Counted from the first letter of the stretch, positions 26,177 through 35,342 are shown. The stretch: DNA of 64,000 bases from Cystobacter ferrugineus (GCF_001887355.1 NZ_MPIN01000005.1:366681-430680); one strand, 5' to 3'. The notes: generated by a model from the sequence alone, not told the origin. Made by a program: numbers and translations.

Positions 26177-26923
26177 TCAGGGCCCGGCGGATTGCGGCGG
26201 ACGGCCCTGCTTCGCCACGGGCAGATAGCACTTGCCCTCGTACTCGGCCCGGTCCTCGGCGCAGGGGGGCCGCTGCTCCAGCGCCACCCAGCACCCACCG
26301 TTGATCTCGACCTCGAGCTGATGCCGGGTGTTGCAGGGCGCCTTCTTCTGATTGCTGAAGGGCTGTCTGGGCGGGGGGTAGGCGATGGCCTGCCCGGAGG
26401 CATCCCCGGTGTTGATCAAGGACGGGGCCTTCAGGGGCACCTGCACCGAGGGAAGGGGGCGCTCGGGCGGAGGAGCGCTGTCGGTGACGTGGAACCAGAC
26501 GCCGAGGCCCAGAGCGAGCACGGCGGCGCCCGCGAGGATGCGAGGGGCCTGGGCCGCCCGGCGGGGCTTCACGGGCCCGGCCGCGAAGTGGGCGTGGAGC
26601 CGGGGACTGTCTTCCACGCGCCGGAACGCGGCGCTCATCAACACGAGCAGGTCGGCCACCTGGGTAGGAGGAGCGAAGGGCGGAGCCTTCTCGACCGTCA
26701 GCGACACGTCGGGGGAGCCCTGCTCGCAGGAGAGACCGAGCCGCCAGGGCCCCTCGTGCAGCCAGTACACCCGGCCACTCGGCCTCAACGTCACGGCCGG
26801 TTGGCCCGTGACCACGTGCCGCGACGCATAGAGGTGCCCCAGCTCGGGCCCCACCTCGTCGAACTTCCCACCGAGCCGGAACGGCCCCACTCGCTCGTGC
26901 CGCGGGTCCTTCTCGTCCGCCAC
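26177..26923 (-). CDS. Membrane protein with kinase-tail-like C-terminus (NGGCW motif)
   Basis: 248 residues from GTG 26923, with AGGGGA upstream. An N-terminal soluble region (about 1-125) resembles no catalytic domain I know. A single transmembrane helix follows (ILAGAAVLALGLGVWFHV), then a Pro-rich linker and an extracytoplasmic tail with EINGGCWVALEQRPPCAEDR and YEGKCYLPVAKQ. The NGGCW...KCYxPV pattern is familiar to me from tails of myxobacterial Ser/Thr kinases, but no kinase motifs are present, so this may be a pseudo-kinase relative or sensor. Role unknown. Confidence 0.6.
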   Translation of the reverse strand: MADEKDPRHERVGPFRLGGKFDEVGPELGHLYASRHVVTGQPAVTLRPSGRVYWLHEGPWRLGLSCEQGSPDVSLTVEKAPPFAPPTQVADLLVLMSAAFRRVEDSPRLHAHFAAGPVKPRRAAQAPRILAGAAVLALGLGVWFHVTDSAPPPERPLPSVQVPLKAPSLINTGDASGQAIAYPPPRQPFSNQKKAPCNTRHQLEVEINGGCWVALEQRPPCAEDRAEYEGKCYLPVAKQGRPPQSAGP

Positions 26924-27056
26924 CTGCTGTCCCCTCGTGAGGGCGCACCGATGCGCCAGCCGCGCAGGGAAGCGGATTCAACCAGTCGAGTCAAGCCGAA
27001 GGACGCGTCCTGTTGGGTGATACGAAACGGCTCCGAGAGGGGGTCAGAGAATTCGA

Positions 27057-27395
27057 GTGACGCGTCGTCATTCGTTACCTGCTGTGGGTGGGGGAGGATG
27101 CGGCCATCCACTCAGCGGCGAGGCGGGGTTACATTCGGTGCTGGATGGGCAACGCGCGGAGGAGTTGATGGGCAGCTGGGCCGAGGAAATGATCGAGCGG
27201 GGAGTCCAGAAGGGGCTGACCCAAGGACGTGCCGAGTACATCCTGCGGATTCTCACCGCGCGAGGCGTGCAGGTCAGCGAAGCGGCTCGCCAGCGCATCC
27301 CCACCTGTACGGACCTGGCGACCCTCGACCGCTGGTTCGATCATTCTCTGAACGCCACCACCCTCTCCGAGGTGTTGGACGGCCTCGCCCGGTAG
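27057..27395 (+). pseudogene. 3' fragment of an Rpn/TIGR01784-type nuclease gene
   Basis: The open frame from 27057 has meaningful sequence only from about codon 25: LDGQRAEELMGSWAEEMIER, GVQKGLTQGRAEYILRILTA, RGVQVSEAARQRIPTCTDLA and DRWFDHSLNATTLSEVLDGL. This matches the C-terminal tail (DUF4351-like) of Rpn-family PD-(D/E)xK nucleases often labelled transposase. The nuclease domain is missing, so it is a truncated remnant. Rpn genes are mobile and decay often; it marks the right part of the accessory patch. Confidence 0.6.
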
Positions 27396-27614
27396 GCGGG
27401 GTCGAGCATCCTGTTTGCGCGAGCGTGGCCGCGAACGGTCGGCTCCCCGAGGGCGCTTCGCCCCCCGTCCGGCTCGTCACATCCGCCGGAGCGGCTTTCC
27501 ATCAGGGAGAACCCCCCCTGGCCCCATCAGGCGGTCAGGGAGACGGGCCCTGCGCAATGCCGTGTCAGCGGGCGTGTGCATCGCCAATCATCAGATGTGG
27601 GGGTGTCTTCCATC

Positions 27615-28682
27615 ATGCGTGCCCATCCCGAGACTTATTCCCACCCGCGTGAGGAGGTCGTGAATTTCCGTGCGGGTGATGGCAAGCCATTGAATCTCAT
27701 CCGGGTCCGAGGCACTCGCGCTCCAGTCAAGGGGCCCGTGGTGCTCGTGCATGGCTCCGGCGTGCGCGCCAACATCTTCCGCGCGCCCATTCCACGCACG
27801 CTCGTCGATACCCTCGTCGCCGACGGCTACGATGTCTGGCTGGAGAACTGGCGGGCCAGCATCGACGTGGCGCCCAACGAGTGGACGCTCGATCAAGCGG
27901 CTCTCCATGACCACCCCAAGGCCATCGAGACGATCGTCCAGAGGACGGGCTGGAACGAGGTCAAGGCCGTCGTCCATTGCCAGGGCTCGACGAGCTTCAT
28001 CCTCTCGGCGGTCGCCGGGCTGCTGCCCCAGGTGAAGCTGATCATCAGCAACGCCGTCGCCCTGCATCCGGTGATGTCGCGCGCCACGTACCTCAAGCTG
28101 CGCGAGTTCATCCCCCTGCTCTCTCGGTGGACGTCCTATCTGAATCCCCAGTGGGGCCTCGGGCCCGAGGGCCTGCTCGCCCAGGTCATCACCCTCATGG
28201 CGCGAGCCACCCATCACGAGTGCGACAACACCGTGTGCAAGCTGGTGAGCGTCATCTACGGCCTGGGCCACCCCACGCTCTGGAGCCACGAGAACCTCAA
28301 TCCGCAAACCCATGACTGGGTGAAGCACGAGTTCGCCAGGGTGCCCCTCTCCTTCTTCCGGCAGATGATCGAGAGCCTGCGAGCGGGCCACACCGTTCCC
28401 GTCGAGGGCTACCGGGAGCTGCCCCGGGACGTGGCCCTGCGCCGTCCCCAGACGGATGCCCGGTTCGTCTTCATGGCGGGCCGGAACAACCGGTGCTTCC
28501 TCGCGGAGAGCCAGCGGCGCGCCTACGAGGCCTTGTCCCGCTACCGGCGCGGCTACCACTCGCTGCACATCGTGCCGGGCTACGGCCATCTCGACGTCTT
28601 CATGGGCAAGAACGCGCCCTGGGACGTCTTCCCCCTCATCCAGGCCGAGCTGAACCGGCCTGCCCAGGAGCGCTCCCCATGA
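27615..28682 (+). CDS. Alpha/beta hydrolase with Cys at the nucleophile position
   Basis: 355 residues from ATG 27615 (MRAHPETYSHPREEVVNFRA). Core: VVLVHGSGVRANIF (oxyanion strand), AVVHCQGSTSFILS (nucleophile elbow in which the nucleophile position is Cys, as in HCMG-type hydrolases), and a C-terminal His in VPGYGHLDVFMG. No signal peptide. Its stop overlaps the start of the next gene (ATGA). The three genes of this operon correspond, as far as I recall, to the hydrolase, middle and oxidoreductase parts of large GMC-type fusion proteins in other bacteria. Substrate may be a sterol or lipid ester, by inference only. Confidence 0.75.
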   Translation: MRAHPETYSHPREEVVNFRAGDGKPLNLIRVRGTRAPVKGPVVLVHGSGVRANIFRAPIPRTLVDTLVADGYDVWLENWRASIDVAPNEWTLDQAALHDHPKAIETIVQRTGWNEVKAVVHCQGSTSFILSAVAGLLPQVKLIISNAVALHPVMSRATYLKLREFIPLLSRWTSYLNPQWGLGPEGLLAQVITLMARATHHECDNTVCKLVSVIYGLGHPTLWSHENLNPQTHDWVKHEFARVPLSFFRQMIESLRAGHTVPVEGYRELPRDVALRRPQTDARFVFMAGRNNRCFLAESQRRAYEALSRYRRGYHSLHIVPGYGHLDVFMGKNAPWDVFPLIQAELNRPAQERSP

Positions 28683-29347
28683 CTGCCGCACTGGACGAGA
28701 AGCGAGCCATCCAGGAGACCGCCCCCAACGTCTTCTTCCGCGAGACCATGTCGGGCGGGCTGTCGCTGGGAACCACCGACCCCCGCCAGGGCGCCGCCCA
28801 GGGCCGGCGCACGCCCTTCACCTTCCACGCCACCATTCTCGTGGACGATGTGGACGCCTTCCTCGATCACCCGGAGCACACGGCCCGGCTCCTGGCCCGC
28901 GCCGCCTATTCACCCTTCGGCCAGGAGCTGTATGTGGAGCGGGGGCGCTTCAACCTGTTCCGGCCCGGAGACGCGCCGAGAACCCGGTTGATGACCTATG
29001 GCCTGCCCTTCGTGAGCGGAGGGCGCGCGTATTACCTGTCGGGCACCAAGACCGTGCATGACCACGCGGGCTGGGACATGTGGCGCGACACGACCCGGCT
29101 CGCCTGTCAGCTCCACGAGGGCGAGGACGAGCGCGGCCCGGTCGTGGGCGCGGGAGTGCTCTCGCTGGGGCTCCGGGACGTGCTCGCGCTCATCGCGTCC
29201 ATGGGCTCCTGCCTCCCGGAGCCCGAGGGCCTCCAGGCCCGGCTGCGCTTCGGCGAATTCTTCCTCGGCTCCCTCTGGCAACTCTACGCCCCCCGGCTCC
29301 TGTCCCTCCCGAACGCGGGTCATCCTCTCATCCCCTCTCCCTGGTGA
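28679..29347 (+). CDS. GMC-associated small domain protein
   Basis: 222 residues from ATG 28679. No signal peptide and no known catalytic motif. Conserved-looking stretches: VFFRETMSGGLSLGTTDPRQ, FTFHATILVDDVDAFLDHPE, ERGRFNLFRPGD and TKTVHDHAGWDMWRDTTRLA. I recall this domain as the middle part of long GMC oxidoreductase proteins that also carry an alpha/beta hydrolase. Here it is a separate gene coupled to the hydrolase on one side (4-base overlap) and followed by the oxidoreductase after 11 bases. It probably bridges or structures the complex. Confidence 0.65.
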   Translation: MTAALDEKRAIQETAPNVFFRETMSGGLSLGTTDPRQGAAQGRRTPFTFHATILVDDVDAFLDHPEHTARLLARAAYSPFGQELYVERGRFNLFRPGDAPRTRLMTYGLPFVSGGRAYYLSGTKTVHDHAGWDMWRDTTRLACQLHEGEDERGPVVGAGVLSLGLRDVLALIASMGSCLPEPEGLQARLRFGEFFLGSLWQLYAPRLLSLPNAGHPLIPSPW

Positions 29348-29358
29348 ATGGAGCCCCC

Positions 29359-31125
29359 ATGCGTCCTGGACAGAAACGACGAGAACATTTCGATGTCATC
29401 ATCGTGGGGTCTGGCTTTGGTGGCTCGGTGATGGCCTGGCGGCTGGCCGAGGCGGGTCTGCGCGTCTGTCTCCTGGAGCGGGGCAAGGCCTATCCCCCCG
29501 GCTCCTTCCCGCGCAGCCCCTATGGCATGCGCCACAACTTCTGGGATCCCCACCAGGGGCTCCATGGGCTCTTCAACATCTGGTCCTTCCCCGGGCTCGC
29601 GGGCGTGGTGTCGAGCGGGCTCGGCGGGGGCTCGCTCATCTACGCCAACGTGCTGCTGCGCAAGGACGAGAAGACCTTCGTGCGCGAGTCTCCCCGCCAC
29701 GGGGGCTACGAGTACTGGCCCGTCACCCGTGAGGATCTGGAGTCCCACTACGACGCCGTGGAGAAGATGCTCGGCGCCCAGCGCTACCCGTTCGATCAGG
29801 AGCCCTACCGCCAGACCGCCAAGACGATCGCGATGAAGCTCGCCGCCGAGCGCATGGGGTTGAAGGAGGACTGGGAGCTGCCGCCACTCGCGGTGACGTT
29901 CGGCAACCCCGGACAGCGCCCCATCCCGGGCGAGCCCATCCACGAGCCCCATGGCAACCTGCACGGGCGCACACGCCTGACGTGCCGGCTGTGCGGCGAG
30001 TGTGACATCGGCTGCAACTACGGCAGCAAGAACACGCTCGACTACACGTACCTGTCGGCCGCCCAGCGGGCGGGGGCGGAGCTGCGCGCGCGCTGCGAGG
30101 TGCGCTCCTTCTGGCATGAGCATGACGGCTACGCCGTCGAGTACCTGGACCATTCCCAGGCCCAGGAGGGCGAGCCTCCCCAGGTGCCCTTGTCGCGCCA
30201 GGCGGTCAGTATCATCACGGCGGACAAGCTCGTGCTGTCGGCGGGCACCTTCGGCACCACGTATCTGCTGCTCAAGAGCCAGACGGAGCTGCCGGGGCTC
30301 AGCACCCGGCTGGGCACGCAGTTCAGCGGCAACGGGGATCTGGTGTCCTTCGTCTCCAAGTGCGTCCAGAGGGGCCAACGTGGATACGAGCCGCGCCTGC
30401 TCGATGGGGGCCATGGCCCGGTCATCACCAGCAGCCTGCGCATTCGCGACGCGGCGCAAGGGGGCACCGGCCGTGGCTTCTACATCCAGGACGCGGGCTA
30501 CCCGGAGTTCGTCAACTGGCTCCACGAGGGGCTCAACCAGGCCGCCCTCACGCACCGCCTCGCGCGGCTGGGGCTCCGGCTCGCCCAGGGCTGGCTCGGG
30601 TTGAACAAGGACACCGACGTGAGCGCGGAGATCGCCGATGCGATCGGCGACTGCGTGGGTTCCTCCAGTTCGTTGCCGCTGCTCGCCATGGGCCGGGATC
30701 TGCCCACCGGGCGCTTGTCCCTCAACGACGCGGGCATGCTGACGGTGGACTGGAAGATGCGCGGCTCGTCGTCCTACTTCCAGCGCGTGCAGCGGACCAT
30801 GGCCCGGGTGGCCCGCGTGCTCGGGGGCAGGTTCATCCAGAATCCGCTCAGCTATCTCAGCCGCATCATCGTCGCGCATCCGCTCGGGGGCAGCCCCATG
30901 GGCCGCTCGGTGGCCGAAGGCGTGGTGGACTCCCATGGCGAGGTCTTCAACCACCCTGGCCTCTACGTGGCGGATGGCTCGGTGCTGCCGGGCCCCACGG
31001 GCGTCAACCCGAGCCTCACCATCGCGGCGCTCGCCGATCGCTTCGCCGATCACCTCATCGAGCACTCGCGCCACCCCACCCGCTCGCGCGTCTCCGGGCC
31101 CCCGGAGCCGGTGGCCGTCCACTGA
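29359..31125 (+). CDS. GMC-family FAD-dependent oxidoreductase (cholesterol-oxidase-like)
   Basis: 588 residues from ATG 29359 with GGAG before it. FAD-binding Rossmann motif IIVGSGFGGSVMAWRLAEAG at the N-terminus; SSGLGGGSLIYANVLLRK; a Cys cluster CRLCGECDIGCNYG near residue 210; AGTFGTTYLLL; and the GMC C-terminal region HPLGGSPMG and LYVADGSVLPGPTGVNPSLT. Such enzymes oxidise alcohol groups of sterols or other lipids, passing electrons to oxygen or a carrier; the CxxC...C pattern hints at a bound cofactor in this subgroup. Third gene of the operon with the hydrolase and the small protein. Myxobacteria contain sterols and unusual lipids, so a lipid substrate is plausible but unproven. Confidence 0.85.
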   Translation: MRPGQKRREHFDVIIVGSGFGGSVMAWRLAEAGLRVCLLERGKAYPPGSFPRSPYGMRHNFWDPHQGLHGLFNIWSFPGLAGVVSSGLGGGSLIYANVLLRKDEKTFVRESPRHGGYEYWPVTREDLESHYDAVEKMLGAQRYPFDQEPYRQTAKTIAMKLAAERMGLKEDWELPPLAVTFGNPGQRPIPGEPIHEPHGNLHGRTRLTCRLCGECDIGCNYGSKNTLDYTYLSAAQRAGAELRARCEVRSFWHEHDGYAVEYLDHSQAQEGEPPQVPLSRQAVSIITADKLVLSAGTFGTTYLLLKSQTELPGLSTRLGTQFSGNGDLVSFVSKCVQRGQRGYEPRLLDGGHGPVITSSLRIRDAAQGGTGRGFYIQDAGYPEFVNWLHEGLNQAALTHRLARLGLRLAQGWLGLNKDTDVSAEIADAIGDCVGSSSSLPLLAMGRDLPTGRLSLNDAGMLTVDWKMRGSSSYFQRVQRTMARVARVLGGRFIQNPLSYLSRIIVAHPLGGSPMGRSVAEGVVDSHGEVFNHPGLYVADGSVLPGPTGVNPSLTIAALADRFADHLIEHSRHPTRSRVSGPPEPVAVH

Positions 31126-31155
31126 GGGGAGGTGGCGCCTCGAGGGGGCCTCGGC

Positions 31156-34100
31156 TCAGTCGTGTGCGTGCCGCGCCGCCTCCCCGGGGAGGTGTTCGAC
31201 GTCCTCGGACTCCGGTGACTCCAGGAGCCGCAGGGCGCGCTGCTCGAACAGCCTGGTGCCCTGTTCACGCGCGACGTGCACGGCCCGCTGGAGGAATTCG
31301 CGTGCCCGGGTCTCGTCGCCCAGCGCCCGCCACGCCTGGGCGCCGACGCGGTACACCTCCGCCTCGTAGAAGTGCTCGCCCGCCGACTCCACCCACCGCA
31401 GGGCCTCGTTCACCGCGCGCAGGGCTTCCTGGGGCCGTCTGCGCCGCAGGTGCACCTGCGCCAGCAGGCCCACGAGGTAGGACAGTCCCGAGTTCAGGCC
31501 CACGAGGCGCCACCGGCCCAACCCCTGGCGCATCTGCACCAGGCCCGCCTCGGGCAGGCCCAGCTCGGAGAGCGCCCACGCGCGCAGCATTCCCACCCAC
31601 ATCGCCCATTCCTTCAGCAGGCGCTCGCGCGCGATCTCGAGACAGGCCTCGGCCCACGAGAGCGTCCCGCGCGCATCGCCGCGCTTCTGACAGGCCAGCG
31701 CGGCGTAGAGGAGCACGTAGGCGCGCGTCTGGGGATGACCGATGCGCTCGGAGAGTGTGAGTGCCTCCTGGCCCCAGCGCAGGGCCTCCTCGTGCTGGCC
31801 GATCACCGATTGGATGACGGCGCCGTGGGCGAGAGCCACCGCCGTGGGGTCCACCCACTGCCGCACGGCCAGCCGCATGTGCTCTTCCAGGGGGAAGTTG
31901 GAGCACGCCACGGCGCGCTCCGCGTTGTCGAGCGACTCGCGCATCCGCCCCCAGGTGAAGAGGATGGTGGCCTTCATGCGGTAGCCCAGGACGAGAAACT
32001 CCTGGTGCCGTTGACGGGAGCCCACCTCCACGAGCAGTTCGCCCAGGGCATGGGCCTCACGGTACTCGGCGCGGCTATAGGAGTAGTAGAACGGGCCCCA
32101 GTAGGACACCTCCAGGGCCGGCAGCTCGTCGCCCACGAGGGGGAACAGCTCACGCATCCGCGCGTAGGTGCGCTTGACCTCGGGGTCTCTCAAGCCGCGC
32201 ACCTGGGACAGAGGAATGCACAAGGTGGTGAGCAACTGCAGTTCCTGCTGGGTGCGCTGGGGCGTGTCGGGTTGGGTGCCGAGCAACGTGAGCGCCTGGC
32301 GCAGGTGGTTCACGGACTCCTGGTTCGCCGAACGCAGCAGGGCGCGCCCTCCGGCGCTCCGCCAGTGGACGATGGCCCGCGTGGGGACCCCGGCCTCGGT
32401 GTAGTGGTGGGCGAGCAACTCCGGCTGGGTCTGCACCACCTTGGGGAACTGCTCCTCCAGGGCCTGGGCGATCCGCCGGTGGTGGTGACGCCGCGGGCCC
32501 CGGGGAAGGGACTGGTAGGCGGCCTCCTGGAAGAGGGCATGGCGGAAGTGGTAGGCGACGCCCTCCTCCACGTCTTCACTCCGCTGGAGCAGGCCCGCGG
32601 CCACCAGGTCCTCCAGGTCCTTGCGCAACGAGGACGGCTCGCGCCGGGTGAGCGACGTCATCAACGCCCGGGTGAAGTCGCGGCCCACCACGGCGCACAA
32701 CTGGGCCAGGGTCTTGAGCCGCACCGGCAGCGCATCCAGCCGGGCCAGCAGCAGCCCGTGCAGGGTGAGGGGCAACGCGGGCACGCTGCCGCCGGCGGCC
32801 ACCTGACGCGTCAGCTCCTCGACGAAGAGGGGCACCCCCTCCGTCTTCTCCACCAGCAGGCGGACGGTCTCCTCCGGCAGCGTCGTTCCCGCCGACTCGC
32901 GCACCAGACGGGCCGTGAGGGGTGCCGGCAGCCGCTCCAAGGCCAGGTGGTGGAAGGAGCGCTGCCTGACATGGGCGCCGAGGCCGCTCGCGTCCCGGGT
33001 GCTCGCGATGACGAGCATCCGCGCGTGCCCCACCCGGCGCAGTACCGCGTCGAGCAGCTCCCAGGTGGAGGGATCCGCCCAGTGCAGATCCTCCACCACG
33101 CCGAGCATGGGCCGCGCGCGGGCCAGTCGGAGCAACAGCGCCGTGAGTGCCTCGCGGGTGCGCTCCTTGCGCTGCTCCGGCGTCAGGGGAAAGCGCGGTG
33201 CGGCCGCCTCCGAGGGAAGCGAGAGGAAGGCGGCGAGAAGCTCCCGCTGCTCTTCTTCCAGGCCCCACTCCGTCAGGCGCGCGTCCAGCACACGGCGGTT
33301 GTCCTGGGGCGAGCCCTCCGGTGCCAGCCCGAGGAGCGCCTGCATCATCTCGATGATGGGGTGGAAGGCGCTCTGGGTGAACTGGCTCCAACATTGGAAA
33401 CGCAGGAGGGTGCACGAGGAGGGAGGTATCCGCTGGCGCAGCTCCTGGAGGAGCCGGGACTTGCCCAGGCCCGCCTCACCCGAGAGCAGCACGAAGGAGC
33501 CTCGGCCTTCCTGGGCCTCCTTCCAGAAGCCGAGCAGCCGCCGCAGCTCCTCCTCGCGGCCCACCAGGGGGGTGAGTGCCCCGGCGGCCATCGTGCGATC
33601 GAAGCGGAACACCGCCGCGCGCGCGCGCTCCGCTCGCCACAGTGGCATCGGGCGTGCCTTGGACAACCCCTCGAAGGAGCGTTGCCCGAGGGGAACGGTG
33701 TGGAAGGCCTGTCGCACCAGGGCATGCGTGGCCTGGCTGAAGACGACGGTGCCCGGACGGGCCTGCCGGGCGAGCCACGCGGCGATGCGAGGAGCCTCGC
33801 CCTGGATGGTGGGCGCCCGGCCGTGTAGCTGCGGAAGGCTGTCGTCCAGCACCACCGTCTCCGTATGCAGGCCCATCTGGAGGGCGAGCCCGTTCGCGGA
33901 GAGTTCGAGCGCCGCCGCCACGGCGTGCTCGGCATCCTCCTCGTGGGCCACCGGGTAGCCAAAGCAGGCCAGCACCTCCTCCCCCACGCAGCTCGTGATG
34001 GAGCCCCCATGTGCCTGGATGATCTCCGAGCAGCGCTTGTGGAAGGTGGCCTCCAGCTCACCCAGCTCCTCGGGATCGGACGTCTCGGAAACATCCCCCG

Positions 34101-35175
34101 TGCCCACCAGGAGGCAGGACAGCAGTGTCACCGCCCGGCGCTGGGGCAGCACCGCCCGGGGCTCCTCGCGCCAGGGACCCAGACCCTCCTGCAGTTGGCG
34201 CAGCCGCTCCAGCAGTTGGTGCGCGGAGGAAAGGCGTGCCTCCGGCGCCTTCTCCAGGAGCGAGGCCACCAGGGCCTCCACCTCCTCGGGCACTTCCGGA
34301 CAGCGGGTGCGCACCGAGGGCACCGGCTCGGGCGAGGTGACGTGAGCGCGCAGCTCGTCCAACCCGCCGTCCGGATAGGGCAGCTCCCCACACAGCAGCT
34401 CGTACAGCACGATGCCCGCGGACCAGAGATCGCTGCGAGCGTCCTGCGCGCCTCCCTGCCACTGCTCCGGAGACATATAGGCGGGCGTCCCGGCGATGGG
34501 CAGGAAGGCCGAGGCGGCGTCGCCGGCGAGACGAGACCAGGCGAGCCCGAAGTCGAACAGCTTCACGCGCCCCTGGGGACCGATGAAGACATTGCTCGGC
34601 TTGAGGTCGCGGTGGAGGATGTGACGCTCGTGGGCGTGCGCCAGACCGGCCGCCACCCCTTCCATGACCTCCAGGGCCCGCCGCACGCCCAGCCGCCGCT
34701 CCCGCCGCAACAGGACCGCGAGCGATTCGCCCTCCAAGCACTCCATGATGAGGAAGGGAATCCGGGGCTCCCACGAAGCGCCCACCCATTCGGCCACGTC
34801 GAAGACCCGGATGATGTTCTCGTGATCCAGCCGCGCGATGGCCCGCGACTCCTGCCGCAAGAGCTCCAGGGAGCTACCGGCCTCCTCCCGGGGCCGGAAG
34901 AACTTGAGGGCCACCACGCGCTGCAGCTCCGCGTCGCGCGCGCGGAACACCTGCCCCATGCCCCCCTGCCCCAGCTCCCCGAGGATCTCGAAGCGCCGCC
35001 CATCCGAGCCGCCCAGCCGTTCCCCGACGGCCGGCTTGCGGAACAAGCCGGGCCCCTCGGCCACGGCCCGCAGGAGGGAGTCATCGAACTCGGAATCATC
35101 CCATCCGGCGCTCTGACTTCGTGGCGCCGGGCCCGAGGGTGGATTGTCGGTGCTGTCCGGGGTGCCATCAGCCAT
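31156..35175 (-). CDS. Ser/Thr kinase fused to cyclase-like, ATPase and TPR domains
   Basis: 1339-residue soluble signalling protein. Kinase at about 62-330: GELGQGGMGQVF, VALKFF, HRDLKPSN, LFDFGLA and GTPAYMSPEQ, all catalytic residues present. About 345-525 is a class III cyclase-like fold (RRAVTLLSCLLVG, SCVGEEVLACFGYP), but the two metal-binding Asp positions read Leu and Glu, so nucleotide cyclisation is doubtful. About 540-830 is an AAA/STAND-type ATPase with SGEAGLGKSRLL, then TPR-like helices to the C-terminus. Such proteins integrate signals through TPR-bound partners. Divergent from the dehydrogenase gene. Confidence 0.9.
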   Translation of the reverse strand: MADGTPDSTDNPPSGPAPRSQSAGWDDSEFDDSLLRAVAEGPGLFRKPAVGERLGGSDGRRFEILGELGQGGMGQVFRARDAELQRVVALKFFRPREEAGSSLELLRQESRAIARLDHENIIRVFDVAEWVGASWEPRIPFLIMECLEGESLAVLLRRERRLGVRRALEVMEGVAAGLAHAHERHILHRDLKPSNVFIGPQGRVKLFDFGLAWSRLAGDAASAFLPIAGTPAYMSPEQWQGGAQDARSDLWSAGIVLYELLCGELPYPDGGLDELRAHVTSPEPVPSVRTRCPEVPEEVEALVASLLEKAPEARLSSAHQLLERLRQLQEGLGPWREEPRAVLPQRRAVTLLSCLLVGTGDVSETSDPEELGELEATFHKRCSEIIQAHGGSITSCVGEEVLACFGYPVAHEEDAEHAVAAALELSANGLALQMGLHTETVVLDDSLPQLHGRAPTIQGEAPRIAAWLARQARPGTVVFSQATHALVRQAFHTVPLGQRSFEGLSKARPMPLWRAERARAAVFRFDRTMAAGALTPLVGREEELRRLLGFWKEAQEGRGSFVLLSGEAGLGKSRLLQELRQRIPPSSCTLLRFQCWSQFTQSAFHPIIEMMQALLGLAPEGSPQDNRRVLDARLTEWGLEEEQRELLAAFLSLPSEAAAPRFPLTPEQRKERTREALTALLLRLARARPMLGVVEDLHWADPSTWELLDAVLRRVGHARMLVIASTRDASGLGAHVRQRSFHHLALERLPAPLTARLVRESAGTTLPEETVRLLVEKTEGVPLFVEELTRQVAAGGSVPALPLTLHGLLLARLDALPVRLKTLAQLCAVVGRDFTRALMTSLTRREPSSLRKDLEDLVAAGLLQRSEDVEEGVAYHFRHALFQEAAYQSLPRGPRRHHHRRIAQALEEQFPKVVQTQPELLAHHYTEAGVPTRAIVHWRSAGGRALLRSANQESVNHLRQALTLLGTQPDTPQRTQQELQLLTTLCIPLSQVRGLRDPEVKRTYARMRELFPLVGDELPALEVSYWGPFYYSYSRAEYREAHALGELLVEVGSRQRHQEFLVLGYRMKATILFTWGRMRESLDNAERAVACSNFPLEEHMRLAVRQWVDPTAVALAHGAVIQSVIGQHEEALRWGQEALTLSERIGHPQTRAYVLLYAALACQKRGDARGTLSWAEACLEIARERLLKEWAMWVGMLRAWALSELGLPEAGLVQMRQGLGRWRLVGLNSGLSYLVGLLAQVHLRRRRPQEALRAVNEALRWVESAGEHFYEAEVYRVGAQAWRALGDETRAREFLQRAVHVAREQGTRLFEQRALRLLESPESEDVEHLPGEAARHAHD

Positions 35176-35283
35176 GCCCTACCCCCAATGGGTGTGCCCC
35201 TCCTGTCGAGACAAGAGCCCCGATGATCAAAAGTAGGGGTCCACGGGCGCACGGACCAGCAGGCCGCTCGCCAAGGCGGGTCC

Positions 35284-35305
35284 ACGGTCACCCAACGGTC
35301 ACCCA
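35284..35305 (+). repeat. Tandem 11-base direct repeat upstream of the dehydrogenase
   Basis: ACGGTCACCCA occurs twice head-to-tail (35284-35294 and 35295-35305). An 11-base period is one helical turn and the GTCA core resembles the direct-repeat boxes of PhoB/OmpR-type regulators. It lies 37 bases before ATG 35343 and about 110 bases from the divergent kinase start. Could be a regulator site for either gene. Confidence 0.5.
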
Positions 35306-35342
35306 GGCGAGTCGGCATGGGACTGATAGGGTCGGCGGCTCC

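Noticed and set aside
31276-33828. Plus-strand open frame of 850 codons inside the giant kinase gene
   Set aside because: Shadow; no start site and typical antisense composition.
33600-34150. Annotating the giant kinase as an active adenylate cyclase
   Set aside because: Both metal-binding Asp positions are replaced.
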